This document shows positions 26,384 through 35,355 of a stretch of 64,000 nt of DNA, one piece after another. The DNA is taken from contig NZ_JAVHLD010000015.1 of the NCBI RefSeq assembly GCF_031082295.1, forward strand, positions 2,697 to 66,696. The letters are read 5' to 3'. Both the position numbers and the translations under genes were made by a program. A model generated the notes under the pieces. The model saw only the letters and a program-made list of their open reading frames with translations. It was not told the DNA's origin and made no database searches. This stretch comes from Humidesulfovibrio sp. GTDB taxonomy: Bacteria > Desulfobacterota > Desulfovibrionia > Desulfovibrionales > Desulfovibrionaceae. The first letter of the stretch is position 1, and each line of letters begins with the position of its first letter.

Positions 26384-26514
26384 CGGGCCACCACTCCCCG
26401 CTGCCAGGTCCGCCAATGTTCGCTGGAGCACCGACAGCGCCAGGACATTTGCGTAATTCGATGGTGAGTGGCCCCGTCGTGGGGCGTGCGCATCGTAACG
26501 GGAGGGGGCTTGGC

Positions 26515-26694
26515 GTGGACAATTTTATGCAGATAAGCGTGGCCGCGACGGATGTCATCGGGAAGGCCTTGCAGGATATCGACAGGGCGAGAAAGCCGGA
26601 ATATCAAGTGTTTCTTGAGGACAACTGGGTTCTGATACTGGTCGTCCTCGCCGTTGCCGTTGCGGTTGTCATCACGAGACTGCTCAAAAAGTAA
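26515..26694 (+). CDS. Small single-span membrane protein
   Basis: A 59-residue protein with a GTG start at 26515 and the site GGAGGGGG eight bases before it. The C-terminal 20 residues (VLILVVLAVAVAVVITRLL) form one membrane helix ending in two lysines, with a polar N terminus. This is the plan of many small tail-anchored or type II membrane proteins. No family is recognised. It ends 6 bp from the convergent TrmO-like gene. Confidence 0.5.
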   Translation: MDNFMQISVAATDVIGKALQDIDRARKPEYQVFLEDNWVLILVVLAVAVAVVITRLLKK

Positions 26695-26700
26695 CTTCCC

Positions 26701-27096
26701 TCAGCCCACGTTTTTCACATCCACCACCGGAGTGCCGTCGATGGCCTCCAGCGGGAACACGCGCAGCCTCGCCGGTTCGGCGATTTCCAGAATGGTGACC
26801 TCATGCAGCCCGAGGGGATTGGGCCTGTCCGGCGAGCGCGTGGCGAAGACCCCGCGCAGGGGCCGGGCCTTGTCCGCGCGCGGGTGGCATTGCAGCACGC
26901 CGCGGTCGCCCTGGTGCAGCCAGGTGACGACGAGGATGCGGCTGCCGACCTCCAGGCCCAGGAGCGCCGGAGCATAGGCCGCGTCGAGCTCCAGCCAGGC
27001 CTCGGGTGCGCCCTCCTCGCCGGATTTCGGCGCGGCGTCGCGGTGCTTGAGGCTTGAGCGCACATGGCCCAGGATGGTCAGCGTGGCGGTTTGCAT
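26701..27096 (-). CDS. TrmO/TsaA family protein (tRNA m6t6A37 methyltransferase-like)
   Basis: The YaeB/TrmO fold methylates N6-threonylcarbamoyl-A37 in tRNA using SAM. The 131-residue protein contains the family core: GVFATRSPDRPNPLGLHEV in the middle and LEAIDGTPVVDVK near the end. It lacks the C-terminal extension of E. coli TrmO, as do many short homologues, so the exact substrate is open. It is followed after 29 bp by thiL downstream in coordinates but upstream in transcription. Confidence 0.85.
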   Translation of the reverse strand: MQTATLTILGHVRSSLKHRDAAPKSGEEGAPEAWLELDAAYAPALLGLEVGSRILVVTWLHQGDRGVLQCHPRADKARPLRGVFATRSPDRPNPLGLHEVTILEIAEPARLRVFPLEAIDGTPVVDVKNVG

Positions 27097-27125
27097 AGCC
27101 TCCCCCCCCGAAGGATTCGCAGCTC

Positions 27126-28112
27126 TCAGCCGAAGTGGTCGAAGCCCGCGCGGGTGAAGTCCGCGCCGTTGACGCGCAGGCCGGGCGCGGCCGACACAGT
27201 GCCGATGTGCCGGGCGACGGGCAGCGCCAGGAGCACGCCGGAAAGGGCCTCAGGGGTCACGCCCGCCAGCAGGGAATAATCCTCGCCGCCGAGCATGAAG
27301 GCCTCGACGGGGCCGTGGCCCTGCGCGCAGAAGAACGCCAGCGCCTCCGGGTGCAGCATGTGCTCGAAGAGCTTCAGCTCGGCGCCCAGGCCCGACTCCA
27401 GGCCGACCAGGCGCGGGAGGTCGCGGGCCAGGCCGTCGGAAACGTCCATGAGCGCGCGCACGCCCGGCAGGCCAGCCAGGAGCTGTCCGTCGTCCAGGCG
27501 CGGCTCGGGCCGCAGGTGCGCGGCGGTGGCGGCGGGCATGGCCTCGCAGGCGGCGCGGCCGGTTGCCTCCAGCGCCAGCAGGCCAGCCCTGGCCAGTCCC
27601 GCCTCGCCCACCAGCACAAGCTCGTCGCCGGGGCGCACGGTGCCGCGCCGCAGCAGCGTTCCGGACGGGCCGGGCCGCCCGAACACGCAGAGGTCGAGGA
27701 TGAGCGCCGGGCCTCGGCTCAGGTCTCCGCCCGCCAGGGGCAGGCCCAGGCGATTCGACAGCGCGGCCATGCCCGCCAGCATCTCGTCCAGAAACGCGTC
27801 GTCCACGCCTCCCGGTCCATCGGGGGGCAGGACCAGTGACAGCGCGCAGGCAATCGGGGCCGCGCCCATGGCGGCGAGGTCGCTTGCGGCCGCGGCCAGC
27901 GCCTTGTGGCCGATGTCGGCGGGGGAGAAGTACGAGCGCCGGAAGTGCGCGCCCTCAACGAACAGGTCGGTGCTCACGCACAGCGGGCCAAGGGCGCCCC
28001 CCTGCATGTCGAGGATGGCGCAGTCGTCGCCACGGCCAAGGAGGATGCCCTCGGCCTGGTTGGGGAAGTGGCGGTCGATGGCCGCGAGAAAGTCCTGTTC
28101 GGAGGTCGGCAT
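27126..28112 (-). CDS. thiL: Thiamine-monophosphate kinase
   Basis: ThiL phosphorylates thiamine monophosphate to the active cofactor thiamine pyrophosphate. The 328-residue length is normal. The N terminus shows the family signs GRGDDCAIL and STDLFVEGAHFR, then the AIR-synthase-like core with DLAAMGA and GDLSRGP. Catalytic acidic residues that bind Mg are present in the GDD and STD motifs. The ATG at 28112 has AGGAGACATG closely upstream. Its neighbours share the strand and may form one unit with the TrmO-like gene. Confidence 0.93.
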   Translation of the reverse strand: MPTSEQDFLAAIDRHFPNQAEGILLGRGDDCAILDMQGGALGPLCVSTDLFVEGAHFRRSYFSPADIGHKALAAAASDLAAMGAAPIACALSLVLPPDGPGGVDDAFLDEMLAGMAALSNRLGLPLAGGDLSRGPALILDLCVFGRPGPSGTLLRRGTVRPGDELVLVGEAGLARAGLLALEATGRAACEAMPAATAAHLRPEPRLDDGQLLAGLPGVRALMDVSDGLARDLPRLVGLESGLGAELKLFEHMLHPEALAFFCAQGHGPVEAFMLGGEDYSLLAGVTPEALSGVLLALPVARHIGTVSAAPGLRVNGADFTRAGFDHFG

Positions 28113-28191
28113 GCATGTCTCCTCTGCGCATCTCTTGCCAGATTCTGCCCGCGCCGTCGATGCCCGGAGGGCCTTGACCGCGAGGCGCGGT

Positions 28192-29166
28192 TCAGCCGCC
28201 CCGGCGGAAGTCCGGGGTGAAGGCGGCGCTGGAGCCCACCTCCTGCACGAAGCCGTCGGAAAAGCCCAGGCGCTCCATGTGGCGGCGCACGGCCGCGTAT
28301 TCGATGGGCTTGAGGCAGCGGTTGATCTCGGGAAACTCGCTGGCGCGGTGGGCCGGATAGTACTGGCCCATGAGGCTGACGGCCGTGTCTGTGCCCAGAT
28401 TCTCGGCGATCCAGTCCAGGGCCAGGTCCGCGCGCCCCGCGTTGCCCGGCAGCACCAGCAGGCGGATGAGCAGCCCGCGCCGGGCGATGCCGTCCTCGAC
28501 CACGAGCCGACCCACCTGGCGGTGCATCTCGGCGATGGCCGCGGTGGCCACCTCGGGATAGTCCGGCGCGGCGGAGTAGCGGGCGGCGGCGGTGGCGTCC
28601 ATGTAGCGCAGGTCGGGGAGAAAGATGTCCACCAGGCCTTCCAGGCTGCGCAGGGACTCCACTGTCTCGTAGGCGCTGGAGTTCCAGACCACGGGGATGG
28701 TGAGCCCGCTGTTCCTGGCGAGGGTGAGGGCCTCGCGCAGCGGCGGCGTGAAGTGCGTGGGCGTGACCAGGTTCACGTTGTGCGCGCCCGCCAGCTCCAG
28801 TTCGAGCATCAGGGCCGTCAAGTCGTCCACGCTCAGGTCATGCCCCGGGCCGCCGCCATTCGGGCCGACTCCATTTGGGCCGTCACCCTCCTTGTCGGCA
28901 CACTCGGGGCCGCCAAGGCAGATGTCGTGGTTCTGGCAGTAGACGCAGCGCAGCGAACAGCCGCAGAAGAAGATGGTGCCGCTGCCCCTGGCCTCCTGCG
29001 GCGCAAGGGAGGTCGTGCCGCTCAGCACCGGCTCCTCGCCGACGTGCAACTGCGCCAGGGCCACGCGCACGGTCGCGCCCATGCCGCACAGGCCGGGCTT
29101 TCGGGTACGGTCGACGCCGCAGGCGCGCGGACAGATGCGGCAGGCCTCGAGGCTGTTCCCGCTCAT
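28192..29166 (-). CDS. Radical SAM protein, pyruvate formate-lyase activase-like (COG1313)
   Basis: The protein starts with a Cys-rich knot (CRICPRACG, then GLCGMG) that probably binds a metal, as in many PflA-like activases. The radical SAM motif is CSLRCVYC near residue 69. After it is a Gly-Pro-Asn repeat (GPNGVGPNGGGPG), an unusual flexible insert, then the barrel (WNSSAYETVESL, DIFLPDLRYM). Substrate is not known; proteins of this group activate unknown glycyl-radical or metallo-enzymes. At 324 residues it is full length. Its start overlaps the end of the GIY-YIG gene by four bases. Confidence 0.88.
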   Translation of the reverse strand: MSGNSLEACRICPRACGVDRTRKPGLCGMGATVRVALAQLHVGEEPVLSGTTSLAPQEARGSGTIFFCGCSLRCVYCQNHDICLGGPECADKEGDGPNGVGPNGGGPGHDLSVDDLTALMLELELAGAHNVNLVTPTHFTPPLREALTLARNSGLTIPVVWNSSAYETVESLRSLEGLVDIFLPDLRYMDATAAARYSAAPDYPEVATAAIAEMHRQVGRLVVEDGIARRGLLIRLLVLPGNAGRADLALDWIAENLGTDTAVSLMGQYYPAHRASEFPEINRCLKPIEYAAVRRHMERLGFSDGFVQEVGSSAAFTPDFRRGG

Positions 29167-29429
29167 GCCGGCAGCGCCCCAGGTTGCGCCAGCAGAAAGG
29201 CCAGCTTGGCGGCGCGCGGGCGCTTCTTCACCGCCAGCTCCAGGCGCAGGGCCGCGCCCTTGTCCTCGCAGGGGGCGGAGGCCATGAGCGCCACGGGCAG
29301 GCGCGCGCGGGTGTATTTGGAGGCCGTGCCGGCGTTGTGCTCGGCCAGGCGGCGGGCGAGGTCCGTGGTCACGCCGCAGTAGAGCGTGCCGTCGGCGCAG
29401 GAGAGCAGGTACGCGGACCAGTTGGGCAT
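29163..29429 (-). CDS. GIY-YIG nuclease family protein
   Basis: An 88-residue UPF0213/YhbQ-like protein. The GIY-YIG core appears as AYLLSCADGTLYCGVTTDLARRLAEHN, with the Tyr pair, the catalytic Arg and the downstream Glu in LRLELAVKK. Such small proteins act on branched DNA or are of unknown role. The stop overlaps the start of the radical SAM gene as ATGA, so the pair is co-translated. The ATG at 29429 begins MPNWS. Confidence 0.88.
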   Translation of the reverse strand: MPNWSAYLLSCADGTLYCGVTTDLARRLAEHNAGTASKYTRARLPVALMASAPCEDKGAALRLELAVKKRPRAAKLAFLLAQPGALPA

Positions 29430-29536
29430 GTGGCGATGATAGCCCCCATCATGGCACTTGCCAAGGCCGCGTGAGGCGATATACGTCCTCCACGCCGCCC
29501 GCTTGAAAACAGGGCGGCAACCGGAGGCTGAAAGCT

Positions 29537-31582
29537 TTGTCCAAGATCACCGTCCAGAATGTCGCGAAATCCTACGGGGGCGAGGAGCTGTTCCGCAACC
29601 TCTCCTTCGAGGCCCTGCCGGGCATGCGCCTGGCCGTGGCCGGTCCAAACGGCTCCGGCAAGAGTACGCTTCTGCGCGTGCTGGCCGGGCGCACCGAGCC
29701 CGACGGCGGCAGCGTGGTCATGAGCAAGGGCGCGCGCCTGGGCTACGTGGCCCAGGAGCTGTCGCAGGCCGATCTCGTCGAGCCGCTTTTGGGTTGGGTG
29801 CTCTCCGTGCTGCCCAACTGGCGCGACTTCTGGCGCGAGTGGGAGCATGCCGCCGAGGAGCGCGACGAGGCCAGGCTGAAGAAGCTGGCCGAGCGCCAGG
29901 CCCGGTTCGAGGAGCAGTACGGCTACAACCCGGAGCACAGGGCCAGGGCCATCCTCTCCGGCCTGGGCTTCAAGGACGAGAAGCTGGCCCGCAGGCTGGA
30001 GACGCTCTCCGGCGGCTGGCGCGAGCGGGCCAAGCTGGCGCGCGTGCTGCTGCAGGGGGCGGACATCCTGCTGCTGGACGAGCCCACCAACCACCTGGAC
30101 CTGGAGGCGGTGGAGTGGCTGGAGGACTACCTCCTGAATTTCAAGGGCACGCTGATTTTCGTGGCCCACGACCGGGTGTTTTTGGAGCGCGTGGGAACCC
30201 ACGTGCTGGTGCTGGGCCTGAACCGCCCCGTGGTGCGCGCCGGTTCGTTCAGCCAGTTCGTGGCCTGGATGGAGGAGAACGCCGACCAGCGTGAGCGCGA
30301 GGCCGCCAAGCTGGCCGCCCGCATCGACCACGAGGAGACCTTCGTCAGCCGCTTCCGGGTCAAGGCGCGCAAGGCCGCCCAGGCCCAAAGCAAGCTCAAG
30401 AAGGTGGACAAGCTCAAGGAGGAGCTGACCAAGCTCAAGGACGAGCAGCTCTCGGCACGGCCTGGCCGCAGGCTGTCGTTCCGCCTGCCGGAGCCGGGGC
30501 GCGGCGACAAGGTCGTGCTGAATGTGGTGGACCTGGAGTACGCCTACCCCGACCGCCCGGAGAAAAAGGTCTTCAGCGGGCTGAACTTCCAGATCTTCCG
30601 CGGCAAGAAGATCGCCCTGGTGGCGCCCAACGGCAAGGGCAAGTCCTCGCTGCTGAAGGTCCTGGCCGGGGTGAACACGCCCACCAAGGGCTACGCCAAG
30701 CTTGGCTCCAACACCCAGATGGGCTACTTCAGCCAGCATGCGCAGGAGATCCTGCGCTCCACGGGCACGGTCATCGGCGAGATGCGCCGCCTCTCCGATC
30801 CCAGAAGCACCGAAGAGCAGCTCATGGGCGTGCTGGGCCTGTTCCTGCTGGGCGAGAAGTACTTCGAGCGCCCGGTGGCCGCGCTCTCCGGCGGCGAGAA
30901 GGGCAGGCTGGTGCTGGCCAGCCTGTTCATGGGCCGCTGCAATTTCCTCATCCTCGACGAGCCCACCAACCACCTGGACCTTGAGACCCGCGAGGGCCTT
31001 GTGGCCGCGCTCAAGGACTACGAGGGCACGCTGCTCATGGTGGCGCACGACCGCCACCTCATGGCCGAGGTGGCCGAGGAGGTCTGGACGCTTGGCCCGG
31101 ACGGGCTGACCCAGCGCCACGAAGGGTTCGAGGACTACGACGCCAAGCGCCGCGTCGCGCTGACCGAGGCCAAGCTGGAGTCGCGCCGTGACGCCCGCAA
31201 GCCGGACGGTGCGCCGGTTGCGGCGGCCTCCGGGGGCGAGGCCGACGAGGCGCAGGGTGGCAAGCGCCTGTCCAAGGAGGACAAGCGCCGTCAGGCCGAG
31301 CTGCGCAACGCCTACTCGCGCAAGCTCAAGCCCCTGCGCGAGGAGTACGCCAAGTGCGAGCAGGACCTTGAGCGCGTGCTGCTTGAGCAGGGCGAGCTGG
31401 AGGCCAAGATGAACGACCCCGCCACCTACGAGAGCGGCGGCGAGGCCATCGCGGTGAACAACCAGTACCGCGAGGTCAGCGATTGGGCCGAGAGGCTCAT
31501 GGAGCGCATGGGCGAGCTGGAGGCCGACATGGCCGCGCTCCAGGCGAAAATGGATGCCGAGATGGAGGCCTTCGGTGAGTAG
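29537..31582 (+). CDS. ABC-F family ATPase (Uup/EttA type)
   Basis: ABC-F proteins have two ATPase domains and no membrane part, and act on ribosomes or in DNA repair. The 681 residues contain two full cassettes: GPNGSGKST, LSGGWRER and DEPTNHLDLEAVE in the first; APNGKGKSS, LSGGEKGR and DEPTNHLDLETRE in the second. The linker between them is charged and helical, and the C terminus (about 560-680) is a coiled coil as in Uup. The start is a TTG at 29537, backed by GGAGG at 29523-29527. The gene overlaps the next, NUDIX, gene by 8 bases. Confidence 0.93.
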   Translation: MSKITVQNVAKSYGGEELFRNLSFEALPGMRLAVAGPNGSGKSTLLRVLAGRTEPDGGSVVMSKGARLGYVAQELSQADLVEPLLGWVLSVLPNWRDFWREWEHAAEERDEARLKKLAERQARFEEQYGYNPEHRARAILSGLGFKDEKLARRLETLSGGWRERAKLARVLLQGADILLLDEPTNHLDLEAVEWLEDYLLNFKGTLIFVAHDRVFLERVGTHVLVLGLNRPVVRAGSFSQFVAWMEENADQREREAAKLAARIDHEETFVSRFRVKARKAAQAQSKLKKVDKLKEELTKLKDEQLSARPGRRLSFRLPEPGRGDKVVLNVVDLEYAYPDRPEKKVFSGLNFQIFRGKKIALVAPNGKGKSSLLKVLAGVNTPTKGYAKLGSNTQMGYFSQHAQEILRSTGTVIGEMRRLSDPRSTEEQLMGVLGLFLLGEKYFERPVAALSGGEKGRLVLASLFMGRCNFLILDEPTNHLDLETREGLVAALKDYEGTLLMVAHDRHLMAEVAEEVWTLGPDGLTQRHEGFEDYDAKRRVALTEAKLESRRDARKPDGAPVAAASGGEADEAQGGKRLSKEDKRRQAELRNAYSRKLKPLREEYAKCEQDLERVLLEQGELEAKMNDPATYESGGEAIAVNNQYREVSDWAERLMERMGELEADMAALQAKMDAEMEAFGE

Positions 31583-32006
31583 CGCGCCCGGCCTGAAGCC
31601 AGACCCCAGGCCCGATCTTGAGGTCGTGGCGGGGGTTGTCTGGCGAGATGGGCGGTTTCTTGCCGTCGAGCGCCCGAAGGGCAAGGCCCACGCTGGTTGG
31701 TGGGAGTTCCCCGGCGGCAAGGTGGAACCCGGCGAGTCTCTGGCCGACGCCCTCATCCGCGAGCTTGAGGAAGAGTTGTCCTTCACCTCCACCGAGCTCG
31801 TGTTCTGGCGCGAGAAGCGCTTCGTGTACCCGCAGGGGCCGGTGCGCCTGCACTTTTTCCACGTCACGCGATTCACCGGCGAGGTCGTGCCGCTGGAGGG
31901 CCAGCGCTTCGCCTGGTTCACGCCGGGCCAGGCCGACGTGTCCATCTTCCTGCCCGCCAACGCGGACATCGTGCCCGCGCTCGCGTGGCCGCCACCCCTG
32001 AAGTAA
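31575..32006 (+). CDS. NUDIX hydrolase, MutT-like
   Basis: NUDIX enzymes remove damaged nucleoside triphosphates or related phosphate esters. The Nudix box is present: GGKVEPGESLADALIRELEEEL. The preceding GWWEFPGG pattern resembles MutT (8-oxo-dGTPase) and the pyrophosphatase domain of related repair proteins. I start at the GTG at 31575, which has GGAGG six bases upstream at 31564-31568 and overlaps the ABC-F stop. An ATG at 31554 would extend it by seven residues but has no such site. Confidence 0.9.
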   Translation: MSSAPGLKPDPRPDLEVVAGVVWRDGRFLAVERPKGKAHAGWWEFPGGKVEPGESLADALIRELEEELSFTSTELVFWREKRFVYPQGPVRLHFFHVTRFTGEVVPLEGQRFAWFTPGQADVSIFLPANADIVPALAWPPPLK

Positions 32007-32220
32007 TCCCGCTGAATACCCCCCCCGGCCAGCGCCGAGGCGGCCGCCACGCCCAGGGCAAGCCCCTTGGCGGGCTGCTGCGCGCATGGCCTCCTGAAGA
32101 AGAGTCCTCCAGACGCGCATCAAAAATCCTCGCGCATTGACTCTTATCCTTCTTTCGTCCAAGTATATGACAATCCTTTTCACTCGTTGCCCGCCAACGC
32201 CAACCCGAAGGCAGTCTTGC

Positions 32221-33729
32221 ATGAGCAACTATGCCGCGCACCTTTTGCTGGAAAAGGCCCCCCTTTGGTCGGAGCGCATCGCCGCGCGCTGCGAGGGCAG
32301 GAGCCTCACCTATGCCGAGCTGGTGCGGCTGTCCAAGGCCATGGGCGGCCTGCTGCGCCAGCGGGGCGTCGAGCCCGGCGGCAAGGTGCTCCTGGTCCTG
32401 CCGGACAGCTTTTCCCTCCTGGCGAGCTTTCTCGGCTGCATGCTGGGGGGCATGGTTCCCGCCCCGCTGAACAGCCGCCTGCGCCGCCAGGATTATGCCG
32501 AGTGCCTCGCGGACATCGAACCCGCGCTGGTCATCGTTTCCGCCGGGCACGAGGCCCTGGACGCCGCCGCCGAAGCCGGCGTGCCCGCCCTGGTCCTGGA
32601 TGACCACAGCCTTGAGCCGCTGCTGCAAGACGTTGCCCCCGTGGTTGCGCATCCCTCCGGGCTGGACGACGTCGGCGTGTTTTTCGTCACCTCCGGCACC
32701 ACGGGCCACCCCAAGGTCGTGCCCCACCGCCACGAGGACTTTTTCGTCGTGGGCGAGTGCATGGGGAATTTCTTCGGCATTAGGCAGGACGATGTCCTCT
32801 TGTGCTCCGCCAAGATCGGCCACGCCTACGGCATGTTCTCCTCGCTCATCATGCCGCTTCAGGTCGGCGCCACGGTGGTGCTCGACCCGGACAAGCCCAC
32901 CCCGGAGAACACCCTGCGGCTGTTCGCGGAGGAGAAGGTCACGGTCTTCCTGTCCGTGCCTGTCCTGTTCACCATGCTGCTGCTGGCCATGGATTCCCCG
33001 GAGGGCGCTTCCCCCGCGGGACTTGGGCAGGTGCGGCTGTGCTTCGCCGCGGGCGAGGCCCTGCCCGGAGCCGTGTTCGAGAGCTGGCGCGCAAAAACGG
33101 GTTTGGAAATCTGGCAGGGCTACGGCTCAACGGAGACGATGACCTTCATCATCGGCAGCCGCCCGCCGGACATCGTGCCCGGCACGGCGGGACGGGTGCT
33201 TAAGCCCTATCAGGCGTGCGTTCTGGACGAAAACCACCGCCCGGTCCCGTCCGGCGTGCCCGGACAGATCGCCGTGCGCGGGGCCTCGGTCACACGCGGC
33301 TACCACAACGCGCCGGAATGGACGCGCCGGATATTCACCGCCGACGGGCTGCTGCTCACCGGCGACATGGGCGTGGAGCGCGACGGCCTGTTCACTATCA
33401 TGGGCCGCATGGACGACATGTTCAAGGCGGGCGGGCTGTGGGTTTCGCCCATGCGGGTGGAGAACGCGCTGCTCTCGCACCCCGACGTTGCCCAGTGCGC
33501 CGTCACCGGAGGCGACGTGGGCGCCTTCACCCTGGTGCGGGCGCATGTGGTGCCGAAGCAGGGGCGGGAGGCCGGGCAGGAGCTGGTGGAGTCCCTGCGG
33601 CGCCACGCCCTGGAGTCGCTGCCCGACTACATGGTCCCCACGGACATAGTTTTTCACGCCTCCCTGCCCATGACGGCCAGCGGGAAGATCCAGCGGTTCG
33701 TCCTGCGGCGGGAGGCCTCAAACGGTTGA
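32221..33729 (+). CDS. AMP-dependent acyl-adenylate synthetase/ligase
   Basis: This ANL-superfamily enzyme activates a carboxylic acid with ATP and loads it onto CoA or a carrier protein. The 502 residues show FFVTSGTTGHPKVVPHRH (phosphate loop), GYGSTETM (adenine site), TGDMGVERDGLFTIMGR (hinge Asp and Arg) and the catalytic lysine in TASGKIQRF. The benzoate/2,3-dihydroxybenzoate-like plan suits an aryl or short acyl substrate, but none can be fixed. I chose the ATG at 32221. An acyl carrier protein follows at once, so the acyl chain is probably loaded onto it. Confidence 0.9.
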   Translation: MSNYAAHLLLEKAPLWSERIAARCEGRSLTYAELVRLSKAMGGLLRQRGVEPGGKVLLVLPDSFSLLASFLGCMLGGMVPAPLNSRLRRQDYAECLADIEPALVIVSAGHEALDAAAEAGVPALVLDDHSLEPLLQDVAPVVAHPSGLDDVGVFFVTSGTTGHPKVVPHRHEDFFVVGECMGNFFGIRQDDVLLCSAKIGHAYGMFSSLIMPLQVGATVVLDPDKPTPENTLRLFAEEKVTVFLSVPVLFTMLLLAMDSPEGASPAGLGQVRLCFAAGEALPGAVFESWRAKTGLEIWQGYGSTETMTFIIGSRPPDIVPGTAGRVLKPYQACVLDENHRPVPSGVPGQIAVRGASVTRGYHNAPEWTRRIFTADGLLLTGDMGVERDGLFTIMGRMDDMFKAGGLWVSPMRVENALLSHPDVAQCAVTGGDVGAFTLVRAHVVPKQGREAGQELVESLRRHALESLPDYMVPTDIVFHASLPMTASGKIQRFVLRREASNG

Positions 33730-33777
33730 TGCGCGCTTTCTCGATCGTGAACAAACCTGAGACGCAAGGAGCATTTC

Positions 33778-34011
33778 ATGTCGGCAACACTGGAAGACCT
33801 CAAGAAGACCTTCGCTTTCGCCATTCCCGCTGATGTCCTGGCCAAGCTCGACCCGGCCAAGCCGCTGGCCGCCCAGGGCGTTGATTCCCTCGCCATGACG
33901 GCCATGGCCGTGGCCATGCAGAACGCCTTCGGCGTGAAGGTCAGCGTCGAGGAAGGGTTGAAGCTGAAGACGCTCAACGACGTCCTGGCCTTCGTCAACA
34001 AGGCCCGCTAG
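33778..34011 (+). CDS. Acyl carrier protein
   Basis: A 77-residue carrier protein. Its phosphopantetheine attachment serine is in the motif GVDSLAMTAMAV (Ser about residue 40), which fits ACPs and PCP-like carriers. Helix lengths match an ACP. AGGAGC precedes the ATG. It lies 48 bp after the ligase and 17 bp before an acetyltransferase-like gene, so it is a dedicated carrier of this cassette and not the fatty acid ACP. Confidence 0.9.
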   Translation: MSATLEDLKKTFAFAIPADVLAKLDPAKPLAAQGVDSLAMTAMAVAMQNAFGVKVSVEEGLKLKTLNDVLAFVNKAR

Positions 34012-34028
34012 CAGGGGCTGCAGACAAC

Positions 34029-35051
34029 ATGACGACACGCGCGGAGGCCCTGGCCCGGCTCAGCCAGCAGCCGGACACCGTTCAGCCGGGGCTTGTCTAC
34101 GTGGTGGAGGCCTTCCGGCCGGAAGACGCCGAGGCCGTGTGCGACCTGTTCTACAGGGTCTATCAGGACGCCTACCCCGTCGACATGTACTACATCCCCG
34201 ACGCCGTGCGCGGCGCGGTGGCAGAGGGCGCGCTGTATCCGGTGGTGGCCCGCCTGGCGGGGGGGGAGGTCATCGGGTTCGCGGCGTTGTACCGCTCCTC
34301 CCCGCCCTTCGCCGGGTTGCTGGAGTTCGGGCTGGGCATGGTGCACCCGGCGTATCGCGGCTCGCTCATCCTGTTCCACCTGACCACCGAACTCATGGAC
34401 CTGATGAACTCGCTGCCGTCGGTCGAGGCGGTGTACGGCGAGGCCGTGTGCGACACCATCATCACCCAGCACTCCAGCGCCCTGTTCGGCTTCAGGGAGG
34501 TGGCCCTGGAACTGGAGCTCATGCCGGGGGGCGGCTCGGGCCGCATCTCCTGCCTGGCCGTATTCCGCAACATCCGCGACCGCAGGCGCACGCTGCATGC
34601 CCCGGCGTTCTGCGCCGGGGAGCTGGGCAAGCTTCTGGCCTGGGCGGAGCTTGACCGCGAGGTGGTGGCGCTGGGGGAGGAGTCCCTGGCCGCGCAGGCG
34701 ACGCGCCTGGAAGTCCAGACCTTCGCCCACGCCGGGGTCATGCGCGGCAACGTGTACAGCCTGTCCGGCGACGGCGCGGCGGCCATGCGCCAGGCCGAGG
34801 CCGCGGCGGCGGAGCAGGGCTGCCGCGTCTTCCAGTGGTTCCTGAACCTGGCCGAGCCCAGCGCGGCGGCCGGGGCCTGGCCGCTGGCCCGCAACGGCTA
34901 CCGGCTGGGGGGGCTCATGCCGCGCTGGTTCGACGACGACGCCCTGCTCATGCAGAAGCTTCTGGACCCTCCCGCGGTGGAGCGCATCAACCTCTACTCT
35001 GACCGCGCGCGCGAGATTCAGGCCATGACCTTGGCGGAGCCCGCCCTGTAG
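34029..35051 (+). CDS. GNAT-like acyltransferase
   Basis: The first 190 residues resemble the GNAT acetyltransferase fold: an acidic start (RPEDAEAVCDLFYRVY), the beta-strand IGFAALYR, and the acyl-CoA segment near GLGMVHPAYRGSLILF. The second half is less clear and may be a second, degenerate GNAT domain (GYRLGGLMPRW near the end). With the ligase and ACP just upstream, the likely job is to move the activated acyl group from ACP to an amine. The acceptor is unknown. No export or regulatory gene is attached. Confidence 0.72.
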   Translation: MTTRAEALARLSQQPDTVQPGLVYVVEAFRPEDAEAVCDLFYRVYQDAYPVDMYYIPDAVRGAVAEGALYPVVARLAGGEVIGFAALYRSSPPFAGLLEFGLGMVHPAYRGSLILFHLTTELMDLMNSLPSVEAVYGEAVCDTIITQHSSALFGFREVALELELMPGGGSGRISCLAVFRNIRDRRRTLHAPAFCAGELGKLLAWAELDREVVALGEESLAAQATRLEVQTFAHAGVMRGNVYSLSGDGAAAMRQAEAAAAEQGCRVFQWFLNLAEPSAAAGAWPLARNGYRLGGLMPRWFDDDALLMQKLLDPPAVERINLYSDRAREIQAMTLAEPAL

Positions 35052-35355
35052 CCCCTGGCCGGTTGAGCCCATCGCAACCGGCCAGAGCCCCTGTCCTGCT
35101 CCGCAACTCTCAAACAGAAATGTTCGGCCCGGGTTCCCCTCCTGTGCCGTGCATTGCCGCGCCCCGCGCTATCCCAAGGGGCTTAAGCTTCTCTGGCGGC
35201 GCAGGCTTGTGCCAAATCCTCACCCGAACATTGTGAATCCTGGCGCAACCGTTGCGGGCCGGGTCAAGAAAGGATACAGGCCTAGTTTCTGCGCCCACCC
35301 CGGAGTGAATCCTTTCGATCATCATGGCGCGGCAACAACCAAGGAGTCCTGACGC
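35052..35355. other. Intergenic region upstream of metF
   Basis: About 300 bp. It must hold the metF promoter and leader. I looked for the conserved cores of SAM, cobalamin and THF riboswitches and did not find one. The composition is that of the genome. No supportable gene. Confidence 0.5.

Noticed and set aside
29369-32050. 893-codon minus-strand frame opposite the ABC-F gene
   Set aside because: Shadow frame; ABC-F cassettes on the plus strand are unmistakable.
35052-35355. Possible riboswitch before metF
   Set aside because: No SAM, cobalamin or THF riboswitch core could be recognised.
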